Source of the DNA: Arcuatula senhousia | Taxonomy: Eukaryota > Mollusca > Bivalvia > Mytilida > Mytilidae | DNA length: 64,000 bases | Direction of reading: 5' to 3' | Assembly (NCBI GenBank): GCA_963971305.1 | Contig: OZ020303.1 | Span: 33,654,106-33,718,105, forward strand | In this document: piece after piece, positions 27,101-39,100 of the stretch | Layout: the number at the start of each line of letters is the position of its first letter | Numbering within the stretch: the stretch's first letter is position 1 | The notes under the pieces: generated by a model | Database searches by the model: none | Told to the model about the DNA's origin: nothing | The model's input: the letters and a program-made list of their open reading frames with translations, nothing else | Position numbers and translations under genes: made by a program

Positions 27101-30100
27101 GAATGGGGGGTAAGACCATTGTTTTTGGCTTACTGTAAACGTAGTAATTTTCGCGGTGTACTAATTTTCGCTATTTTCGCGGTTGCAAAAAGACCGCGAA
27201 AATAAGTACCCGTGAATATCTCTGATACAAAAAAAAATGTAAACGTTTGCATGAAATCAGGTACCAGTATAATGTAGACTTTTTGAGTGTGGTATAAAAT
27301 GAAAAAGATAATATATAATGAATGGAGCACATAATGGACAGACTGACAATCAGCTTGGCCTGAGCACTAATTGGTAAATAAACATTTAATAGATTAAAGA
27401 CAAGGATCAAACGAACACCTCACACATATTCCACGGTCGTTAAACCGTTAATCCATTAATTGGTCAAGGTATTGTATATATCAACAGGTGAGAAATTGAC
27501 AGCTTGGATTGACAATGTTACAACCATCGTTGTCCGCTTGGACGATTTCAGTCTTGCACCACCTTCTAAATAAAAACTTAAATAAGTATGATATCAATAA
27601 TTATTAGCTGCATTTAAAAACCGCGAAAATTGATACCCGCGAATATGTCCAAGTTCAAGAAACCGCGAAAATTAGCAACCGTGAAAATAAATACGTTTAC
27701 AGTATAACTCTAAAAGTATAAGAAATAGAGAAAATGTGAAGCAACAACTCTTGTTCAGCATCTAAAGGTCCTTACAGGAGTTATTGCCCTTTAACTGTTT
27801 TTTCTATTAATTTAAACTGATTTCCAAAAATCTTCTCTGAAACCACTGAAGGGATTGTTTTGCAACTTTCTATACTTGAAAGTTTGTGAAATTTATTCAA
27901 ACTTTGGCATAAGAGATCAGGTGAGCGATTCAGGCTCCTGGGAGCCTCTAGTTGGCCTATGGAATGAAAACTATTGCAGATAGAGAGAAGCTGTTGCTTG
28001 ATTAAATGTTCAGCTAATTTAGCTGTACAAAAGTCTCCATAGGGTCGAAGTTGTCAGATGACCCCTTATAGGGGTTACAGCCCCTAAAATGATGTTTTTT
28101 TCATGTTTTTGGCCAATAGAAAGAAAACTATAGCAGATAGAGAAAAGCTGTTGCTTGATTATATGTTAAGTTCATTTAGCTCTACAAAAGTCTCAATAGG
28201 ATCGAAGTTGTCAGATGACCCTTAATAGGGGTTAAGGCCCCTTAAATAACCTTTTTCATGTTTTTGGCATATACATAGAATGAAAACTATAGCAGATAGA
28301 AAAAAGCTGTTGCTTGCTTAAATGTTCAGTTTATTTAGCTCTTCAAAAGTCTCAATAGGATTGAAGTTGTCAGATGACCCTTAATCAATCAATCAATCAA
28401 TAATTTTATTGGAAAGAGCACAATAGAGGCGTGATCCAAGAAACATATACAAATAAGATTACAAATAGACAAGATATACATAACGCTAGAACAAGAATTG
28501 TTACCAAATGACATATGTATATATAATAGTTAATTGTAAAGTTAGATTGTTATGACAGTCGGATGGTCCCTTTGTTCAAAAGCTTCTCTTATAAAGTGAC
28601 ATAAACTTATTAATTTATTTAAAGATTTAGGATTCAATATATCTAAAATTAATTCTTCCGAGACACTTTTGTTATTAGTATCATGATTAAAACAGGTATG
28701 TTTTAGTCTCAAAGTTTTATATTGAGGGCATAGTAATAAGAAGTGTGTTTCGTCTTCCACTTGGTTTTTACAAAATTTACAGAATCTTTCATGTCTTGGG
28801 GTTTTGGGTTTTGAATATCTGCCTGATTCTATGGCCAAAGAATGGGCACTAATTCTTAATTTTGTTAATTTGTTTCTCATTTCTGTAGGGACATTAAATT
28901 TCAAATAATCCTGTAATTTAAATTCTGTAAAAATTTTGCTATAAAATAAAAGTTTACCTGAAGATTCATTCTTTATCTTAGTAAATTCGGCTAATATTTT
29001 GGATTTAAAAAATTCTTGTATTTTGGTTTTAAACACAGGTTTTGAGATCTCCATGGAGTCAATATTTATATGTTTACAAATTTTAGTCAAACACTGTGTC
29101 CAAGAACTATCAGTGAAGGTTTTATCTGTTTCAAAAGCAGCTTGAAGTATATTTAAAGGACCACCAGACTGTCTTTCTATATTACATAGTCTTAAGTAAT
29201 AGCCATACATTAAAGAATAGCATTTGATATATAATGGAAACATGCCTAATTCACATCTCACTGCTGTGTTGGAAGACTTACCATGAACCCCTAGAATATT
29301 TTTCATAATGGTATTCTGTGTCTTCTCAAAATGAGTTTTTTCAAGAAATTCAAAATTGATTTTAAAGTCAGATATCCACACCTCTGAACCATAGGTTAAT
29401 ATTGGAGCTATCATAGAGTTATACAGTTTTAGCCAGGAATTTACTGACAAGTGATTGGAAAAAGGTAGCTTAGATTTTAGAGCAAAATATGCTTTTCTTG
29501 CCTTATCAGATAGGCTAGATACTGAATCTTTAAACTTTCCATTAAAACAAAATAAGACTCCAAGATATTTATAGTAGTCAACTATTTCAACTGAGTTAGG
29601 ACCATAGTAAAAATGTAAAGTGTTCTTATCTGTTTTCTTTTTAGAGAATATCATCACTTTTGTTTTATTAAGGTTTACAGTGAGCTTCCAATCACAACAG
29701 TATCGTTGAATAGAGTCTATACAGTGTTGGAGACCAGTAGGAGTTTCAGATATCAAAAGAAGATCATCAGCATATAACATATGATTAAGCCATATATCAC
29801 CTATTTTTATTGGATTAGATAAATCGCTATGAAAATATTTGCCAATATCATCAATAAATAAGTTAAATAATGTGGGGCTCAAGCTATCCCCTTGTTTTAC
29901 CCCTTGGTTGGCTAAAAAAGGCATGCTATACTTAAAAGAATTTTTGCAGCTGTACATAGTGTTCGAGTATAGATCATGAATTATATTATACACTTTCCCA
30001 TTTATACCTTTAGATTTCAGTTTCAAGAAAAGAGCTGATCTCCAAACGCTGTCAAACGCTTTCTTAAAGTCTATGAAGCATGCATAAACTTTCTTTTTAC

Positions 30101-33100
30101 AATTATGGATATACTTATTAACAATAGTTCTTAAAATAAAGATATGATCAACAGTTCTATAGTTTTTCTTAAATCCCCCCTGATTCATACTTAAAAGGTT
30201 ATTAACATCCAGATATTCACAAATCCTTTTTTGTAGAAGAGAAGTAAACAATTTACCAAGACAACTTGAAATGCTAATTCCTCTATAATTACCGCAGTCT
30301 GTTGGGTCACCCGATTTGTATATAGATGTCAATAGAGATATATTCCAAATCTTTGGGAATTTACCTGTATTTAATATTTTATTAAACAATTTTGTTATAG
30401 TAAGAGTTAATGTATTGGAACCACTTTTAATAAATTCATTCAGTATCAAGTCAGGACCCCCTGATTTACCATTTTTTAGTAATTTGATTCCGTCCTTTAT
30501 TTCTTTACAAGTAAAGGGTATATCTAAATTACAAAGATCTGGGTTAACATTACATGTGCCAATATCTTTTTTGCATTCTTGATTTTCATTTGTAATAAGC
30601 AATTTTTTATAATGACTTTCCCAATTTTCTAAAGAAATTGTTGGTTGCTGATCTGTTAAATCTTTCTTTTTATACTGATTCATCAGATTCCAAAACGTTT
30701 TTGTATTTTGAGGGTTAACATCATCAATTTTTTGGATTAACGAGTTAAAGAAATCTTTTTTTAGTTTGTTTCTTAGCTTGTTAAATTCTCTTCTACAATT
30801 ACAAAATGTTAATCTCAATGCATTGTTGTTTGGATCTTTAGCCAATCTATTACCTAATGAACGTAGTTCTTTTCTCATAAGTAGTCCATCATTTGACATC
30901 CACTCTTTCTTTGGTATGGCCTTATGTTTAGATCTATTTAACTTTGTTTTAACCTGATTTGGTTTGAATTTTACTGATTTATTAGCAGCCTGAATATAAA
31001 TGTCAGTAGTTTTATCAATAAGAAAGTCAATGTCATTAAACTCATTATTATCCAGTAATTTATTCAAAGAAAGAATGTCAGAAACACTTTCTGTATCTAA
31101 TAAAGAATCAATAAATATATCTTTGTTATGTTCCGCCCATTTGTAAGAACCAGGAACTATATTGCACTCTTTCTCTTTCTTTTCATTTAAAGTTATAATA
31201 GGTAAAGAAAGTAGAGTGGAAATCAAACAATGGTCAGACAAATAGGAAGGTGGACTAACTACAAAATTGCTAATACAATTCAATAATCTCTGTGATGCTT
31301 GCATATAATCTACAGTGCTCTTACCATTCATATTGAAAAAAGTAAAGTAACCAAGCGAATCTCCAAGAAATCTACCATTTAATATTCTTAGCTGGGATGT
31401 TTTACAAATAGAAGCAAGCAGAGACCCATGCATATTAGACTTTATGTCAAGTTGATTTCTAGTGAAAGGTATATCTGGGCTATAATCTGGAGGAATGGGA
31501 CAATCTTCAAAGTTTTCGTTAATAAAATCATTTGTTATATAATCACTCAATCCACCTGTACGTGCATTAAAATCTCCACAGATTAGTATGTCACCTTTTG
31601 AAGAATAGAAGGCGATATCATTTTCTAATTGATTAAATGTTAATTCTGAAATTTCTTTACTAATGTATGGTTTGATGTATATAAAACATAAAAATATGTC
31701 GCTAAGACATTTAAAGTAGTTTTTGTCAAGTTTTAACCATATTGAAAAATTATTTTGTTTTATTTCAGATACACCCTTTCTACAGTTAGGTTTTGAGTAA
31801 ATTAGCATTCCACCAGATGGTCTGCCTTTTCTCTTATTTCTTGAAGGTTTAACTATAAAAGGGGAACAAAAGCCTGGTAGACCTCCTGGAGATTGAGCTA
31901 ACATAGTTTCAGATAAACAAACAATATCATATTTACAAGTTGTTGAAATAAATGAATCATCTTCAAATTTTCCATTATTTAAACTATGTACATTCCAATA
32001 AGCAATATTCATGTTTTAGTGTACTGTTAATCATGTTAGTGGGAAAAGGGAAATAACTCAAAATTACATTTTCTTTTTTCCGATTTAGTTAAATAAATAA
32101 AAGCTGTTTTTAAATATCTAATTATTTATAGATAAGCCAAAACTTTAACCTGTTTAAGAATAAAATTTAATTATTATGTAATTGTTGTTGCATGTACATG
32201 TATATGCTTTATACACATTCAAGTATATATAATGCCCTGAAGCTAGAACTTGAAAAGCCAGAACATCAGAGGCTCAGAAGCATGTGTTTTGGCTGTTCAA
32301 GTTGAAGTTTAGGGTAATCTTAAAATAATATCAATTTGAAAAATTGGTGAAGTCTTAACTGATTAACTGCAGGCTTTAAAACATTAATGTGTTAATTGAA
32401 GTATTGTTTGTATTAATTTGTCCACTTGAACTGTGTTGCTTTCCTGTCTCCTATTATGGCCGAAATGTTGATGTTCCCACTGGGAGGACGGGAAAGGCGG
32501 AGGTGGTGGAAGCCCTCTGAAATTTGACACTGATGGAGGTTGTCTAGGATTCTGCATGTGTCGCGGTTTGGACTGAAACTGTTCATGATACTGATTGTAT
32601 GGTTTAAGTCCTAAAATAGGATTTAAGTGTGGTTTGAGAATATTTACTAGGCTTGTCAATCCTTGTTTTGTGAAGTGAATCCCATCGCTAAAGAGAAACG
32701 GTTTGCCTGCTGAAATAACGTTGTTTTTAATGAAATGACATCTTTCCTCCTTTTCACAGAATGAATGAATTTCTTTGTTAAACAATGACACCTTCTGATT
32801 AAACTCTATTTCCCCTACTCTCTCGAAAGTGGGAAGAATGTGTATTTGAGAATTAGGATGACTTATTTTGGTTCTATTAATTAACTGTTTCATTTCGCCT
32901 ATACAGCTATTTGTTTCTTTGTTGCTAAGGTCATTACTGCCTACTCCAAACACTAAGTGTGGAACATTTGGACCAGTTATAACGGATACAAATTCTTTTG
33001 CTCCTTCAATAGTTTTTTTACCAGGACCAAGTACTGTCAGTTTAGTTTTGATATTCCTGTATAACTTTGATGCCTGCATGTTGTTACCATGAGAGTCAAT

Positions 33101-36100
33101 GATAATTTCAACATCCTGATATGCTGGCGAGGTCCTCTCCATCATATTCGGAGGTTTGTTTTGTTTGTTTTCTTTTTTATAATGTACAGTTTTGAAGTCT
33201 TTGTTATTACTGTCATTGTTGTTTCCCTCACCTTCTTTTACTTCTGTTTCTAATACCTTGAATCTATTATTTACTTCAATATTTGCTTCATATGAGGTCT
33301 GAGGTTTCTGTATTGGTTTCAACTGATCTTCAAGCCCATAAATTTTTATTTTAAGGTCACGGTTTTCCTTATCTGCGATAAGATTTTTTTCCATCAATTG
33401 TCTGTTTAAAGCTTCAGTTTCTTTAACCTTTGTTGTCAACTGCCTATTCTCATTCTCTAGATTTTCACAAGTTTTTCGTAGTTCTTCTATCTCTGAACCT
33501 ACAGCCTGTTTGTATTCACTATCAGTATTTCGAACCAAAGAAGATGACAATTTTGTTAGTAGGGACTGTTCCATTTCTTTAAGTTTATTTTCCATTTTTG
33601 CTTGTGTGTTCATTAATACATCGTTTTCTAGCTTCTTGTTTATATTTGTAGAATTGTTCATTAAATCTTCAACTTTTGACCTTAGACTGATTTGTTCTGT
33701 CGTAACCTTTTCAATGCTCTGTTTTATTTCAGAAAAGACTCTTAGGGAATGTGTTTTAAAGTTTATCTGGTCAGTTTCTAATTTTGTACACTTGACCAGT
33801 AACTCTGCCTGTTTGTTTTCCAGCAATTGTATGGAGCTTGACAGTTTGTCTACAGATACTGTTATTTCGGATTTAGGCATTACAGACCTGTCAAGTGTCA
33901 CGCAACTTGCGTGAGACTCACGCATCTAGTTGGCAATTTGGCGGCAAATTTCTTTGTTCTTTTAATTTTTTCCTTTGATCTTTCAATTTTTCGTCGAATC
34001 TCACGCATGCAGCTCATAAAAACTTGACAGCCCTGGCATTACCAATCTTGGAGTTGAGACTTTCAGTGGTACTGTCTCACTGATATCCAGAACGGTAGTA
34101 AAATTGTTGAAATTTTCTGCATTTTCGAGAAGACTATTCTCAATTGAATGTTCAGGGTCATTGTTATTACTAACGTCTTTAGTAAGCGTATCAAAGTAGT
34201 GGTCTACGATACCCTTCAAATATGGAAATTCTTTGGAAACCCAAGAAGCATAATGTGTACCTTGTATAGTAATAAGGTAGGTTGATGGGTAAATGTGGAA
34301 GGATAAGAGCTTATTTGAATCATCTTCAATCTGTATGAAAATTTCCCCAATACTTTCATCATCACCTGGTACTGTTTTATCAACCCATTTACAGTTGACC
34401 TTTTCAAGTGCCCCCACTTGGGAGTCATATCTGTAAGCAAAAACTTCAATCCAGAATAGTAGTCTCTCTTTTGAGATTACACGAAACGCTACCATATGGG
34501 CTTTGGGTTTATATAAATTGATATTGATCTTCTCGTATTCTGCCTTTACTGCCAGGCCTGTAGGAGGTTTTGGTGTTGTTGGGATGGTGTGGTATTTAAT
34601 AAATTCGTTTTTGTTGGGCCACGTGTCTAAACGGGTTACGTTCTCTGGTTCTTTCCTCTCTAGCTGGTCTAAGAAGGATGTCATATTTAAATTAATGTAT
34701 ATTTTAAAGTTATTATCCCTTTTCTTTTGGAAAATAACAGTTGATTTACATCTAAAATTGAGCAATCGTCGGCGGAGAAATAATAACACTGGGCGCCGCC
34801 ATTAACCGGAAGTAATAGGGGTTACAGCCCCTAAAATAATACTTTTCATTTTTTTGGCCTTTAGAATGAAAACTAAATAGCAGATACAGAAAAGCTGTTG
34901 CTTTCTTAAATGTTCAGCCCATAAAAATCTAAAAAAGCCTCCATAGGGTCGAAGTTGTCAGATGACTCCTTACAGGGGTTACGGCCCCTAAAATAACAGT
35001 TTTTCGTGTTATTTGCCTATAGAATGGAAACTGTAGTAGATAAAGAAAAACTTTTGCTTGCTTAAATGTTCAGCTCATTTAGCTCTACAAAATATATATC
35101 AAATATATCAAAACCAGGTTAGCGATTTAGGCTCCTGGGAGCCTCTTGTTTTTTTATTTTTATGACATGAAACATCAGAAATGATTAAAACCACGATTTC
35201 AAAATTTCAAAAGTTGGCAGCCCTGGAAAACTGATAGTGAAAATTTAATGAAATACAACATAATATTTTTGTTTTGTGTGATAACTAAATTTTTATCATA
35301 AAAAAATCAAAGGGACATTAAGTTGTGTTTATCATGTTAATTAGAATCAATATTTTGTCAATGTGATATGGTTTCTTCTGAATACTTTTTAAAGATGTTT
35401 AGTCTTTCTTTTATAGTTTGCTCCAGAACTAGTTTTGGTGTCTGCAGGTTTTGATTCAGCTATAGGAGACCCTTTGGTAAGACAATATCCTTCTACCATT
35501 CCAATACATGTACTTGCAAACAGATTCCATTGAATATGTATAGAGTTATATAGCAATGAAAATTTATGTTTGGCTAACAAAGCCTGCGTTAAAATCTGTA
35601 CATAGATGCACTTTTTGAAAAGTATCTGAAATCTTTACTGTAAATTTGTTTGCGAAAATTTAAATTTCTGATTGATAACACCCTTAAAAGATTTTCTCTG
35701 ATCTAAAGAAGAACATTCCTTCAACAACATTGTCCATATATTATTTTAAATCATGATATAGTTGAACATTATGTGTATTTTTATAGGGTGGTTACATGAT
35801 CTCACCAACAGGATATGCTCATATGACCCATATGTTGTCAACACTAGCCAGTGGAAGAGTTATTCTCTCATTAGAGGTCAGATATTCTTTACCAAGATGA
35901 GCTATTATCATCATTTGGTATCCATGGTCCATCCTTCGATTGACTTTTCTTCAAAAATCTTACCTGTATTCTCTAATAACCAAAAACGTAAAAAGCTGTG
36001 AAATTTTGTACTTTTAGTATTGATAGTTTCTTCTTCAATTTTTTGGAAATTAATGCCTGTTGTCCAACCAACATTGTCACTATTGCTAAAAATATTACAG

Positions 36101-39100
36101 GGAATCAAACTGTACTGGGCACTTCATCATTTTCATTATTTTCATCAATAGCAAAGGCCTCACAGTTCTAGCTCCTGTCCTTGGTACATACATTTGTATA
36201 CTTATCACTGATAGTGCTTATTTGTTTGAACCAGTTTTACAACAAATCTTATCAATTTTACTTAGAAAAATAATACCGGTCATTAAATTGGTATTGTAAA
36301 ATTATTGAAGTATTCATCAGTTGGATTTTTTGGTAGTATACATTTAGTTGGTCAGGATAAATAAATATTTTTTATTTGTCTTGTTTCTAGCCTGTGTTCT
36401 TCTTTATCGGGCTCATTAATGGTTTGAAAAGGCATTTCTGGGTAGCAGATAAAATAAAGTTTGACTTGGATGTAAACACCTTATGTAAGCTTTTGACTTT
36501 TATGAACTTATAAACATTATATAAACTAGGAAGTGGTCTGTTTTATGGTAATAGTAGTTCAACACCTTAACAAAACACTTATTGTCCTTTTCTTTTACCT
36601 TTAAATGGGCATTGGGATTCAGTAAAGTAAAAAGAGGTTGGTAGTTTTCATGCATTAAATCCAAATGTTTATTTTGCAGGTATTAATTTTTAGGGTTTTT
36701 TAATATAAATCATACTTTAATCTTCATATAATGATTGCATATTTGCCTTTACTATTTTTTTGCTGATTGTCATTGACCGCAAATATAGCGAAAAATAAGT
36801 GCTCCACGAAAATTACTTCTTTTTCAGTATCATTGAATTAATGAAAAGAAAAAAAGCTTCATAAAAATGAAGTTTAGCTAATCAAATAATTGCCGTCAAA
36901 GCATAGTAAAAATTCATATGATTCTGTCATTTGTATTGCATGTTTTACCAGGTCACAATCTTATATGCTGGTCATATATTCTTATGTACTGTGGTTTCAT
37001 TATCAATTTTGTGGTTTTCATGGGTGACCTAAATTGATTCCCCATGAAAAGGAAATTTAACATTGATCTGTATGTTGCAGTCTCCAAAACCACAAATTTA
37101 AGAATCCAGGAAATGATCCTTTTTCATCAAACCACGAAAATTGTAACCCTTGAAAATGAATGAATCCACAGAAATTGTATATAAACAAGAGGTTGCATGA
37201 CATCTAAGGGACATAACTTTTATAAGGGATATTACGCATAGATCTCTGTGTTTCTTGAAATTAAAACGAAACTTTTGGCATAAAAAATTGATAATCTGTA
37301 ACTGTCTCGAAGTGGAAATAGGGCCATGGACTGGTCTGGTCTGTTTAATTGAGTTGTATCATATTGCTTCATTTTTGTCCCCCGCCGCAACGCGTCGGAG
37401 GGACTTAGTAATGGTCTCCGTCCGTCCGTCCGTCCGTCACGTTTTTTTGTGGGTGCAACTCCTCGGACACTACTGAACCGATGTTGCTGAAACTTTACAC
37501 AGTGATAGGGTACAATTAGTAGATGATCATCTTATATTTGAAATTTTCAAAATGGCCACCGTTTCCATGGAAACAGGGAAGAAAGGTTAAAATATAGGAC
37601 ATTTAATATCTCGGTTACCTAGGTGCACAGGGTTCTGAAATTTTGTAGGCTGATAGAGCAAAAGGTACTCTATAATAATACGAAAAAAAAATTTGAAGCT
37701 ATATTTACGGTTTTCGAGTTATTTACAAATTTGTGATTTTTCAGTCCAAAAAATGGGACTTTGTCAAACGTTTTTGTGGGTGCAACTCCTCGGACACTAC
37801 TGAACCGATGTTGCTGAAACTTTACACAGTGATAGGGTACTGTTAGTAGATGATCATCCCATATTTGAAATTTTCAAAATGGCCGCCGTTTCCATGGAAA
37901 CGGTTAGAAAGGTCAAAATATAGGACATCCAATATTTCGGTTTCCTAGGTGCACAGGGTTCTGAAATTTTGTAGGCTGATAGAGCAAAAGATACTCTATA
38001 ATAATACCAAAAAAATTTTGAAGCGATATTTACGGTTTTCCAGTTATTAACAAATTTGTGATTTTCCGGTCCAAAAAATGGGACTTTGTCATATCAAACA
38101 TTTTTGTGGGTGCAACTCCTCGGATACTACTGAACGGATGTTGCTGAAACTTTACACACTGATAGGGTACTGTCAATAGGTGATCATCCCATATTTTGAC
38201 AACCTATTTCTATCGTTTCTCAGAGAATGTATTGCTTGAATTGACATACCAAACAACTTTTATGCAGCGGCGGGGGACACATGGCTACGCGTAGCAATCT
38301 TGTTTATCTTGCTTTTATTTTGATATTTTCTTTCATTTCAATGGTGTTTATTTTCTTCATCACAGGGGGGCTACAATTTGACTTCCATTTCCCAGTCTAT
38401 GTGTATGTGTACATCAGTACTGTTGGGTGATTCCTTTCCGTCACTTCAAGTCTCAAAACCAACCAACAGGTAATTTTATCTTTTAAAATTTTAACAAATA
38501 TTGAAGAAGCAAAGGTGTACCAAAAGGAAAATAAAAAATTGTTGATTTGAAAAGACAAGAACAAAATCGGTAGACAAGAAACACCAAAACAAAAATCACA
38601 CATACAACAACCAAACCACAATCAGCAACTCAGGTCCAAATGAAGAAAGGGCTGCAGATCTCATGCCTAAAATTTTCAGCATGAAGACAAAAAGAGCACA
38701 GGACAAAAGGGTAAATTTTTGACAAAGGCTTTTTTTGTGAGTTCTGTGAATTTTCAATAGCTTTTAAGATTGATTTTCATGTTATTGTCCCCCGCCGCAA
38801 CGCGTCGGAGGGACTTAGTAATGGTCTCCGTCCGTCCGTCCGTCTGTCTGTCCCTCACGTTTTTTGTGGGTGCAACTCCTCGGACACTACTGAACCAATG
38901 TTGCTGAAACTTTACACACTGATAGGGTACTATTAGTAGGTGATCATCCTATATTTGAAATTTTCAAAATGGCTGCCGTTTCCATGGAAACGGGAAAGAA
39001 AGGTTAGAAAGGTCAAAATATAGGACATTCAATATCTCGGTTACCTAGGTGCACAGGGTTCTGAAATTTTGTAGGCTGATAGAGCGAAAGGTACTCTATA

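Larger units (their letters stand above)
28386..34812 (-). mobile_element. Full-length LINE, CR1/L2-like
   Basis: About 6.4 kb, two genes on the minus strand. The 3' end is a (TGAT)n tail (plus strand CAATCAATCAATCAATCAAT at 28386), typical of CR1/L2 elements. The 5' end is near 34812 (CCGCCATTAACCGG). TAAT flanks both sides (28382-28385, 34813-34816) and the B-family sequence is continuous across it. ORF2 is intact; ORF1 is split by a 151-bp MITE. Confidence 0.88.
25333..35150 (+). repeat. B-family hairpin-start repeat, outer copy B1 (split)
   Basis: 5' hairpin AGCTCACCTGGCC / GGCCATGTGAGCT, then a GTCGTCGTTGTCCGTCGTGG tract. Units carry AAACGGCTGCACAGATTCAAA, GTTGTCAGATGACCCCTTAT and AGGGGTTACAGCCCC. 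3' end: AGGTTAGCGATTTAGGCTCC, palindrome GGCTCCTGGGAGCC, TCTTGTT. Interrupted by copy B2 (25911-27952) and by the LINE (28386-34812). Confidence 0.75.
25289..35226. mobile_element. Possible hAT-like MITE ends enclosing the B/LINE stack
   Basis: CCAGGGCTGTCAACCTTTCC at the left and AAAAGTTGGCAGCCCTGG at the right are inverted, and GAAAAC stands outside both. If real, this is an old short element opened by the insertion of the B-family repeat. The short ends and 6-bp flank leave chance possible. Confidence 0.45.
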
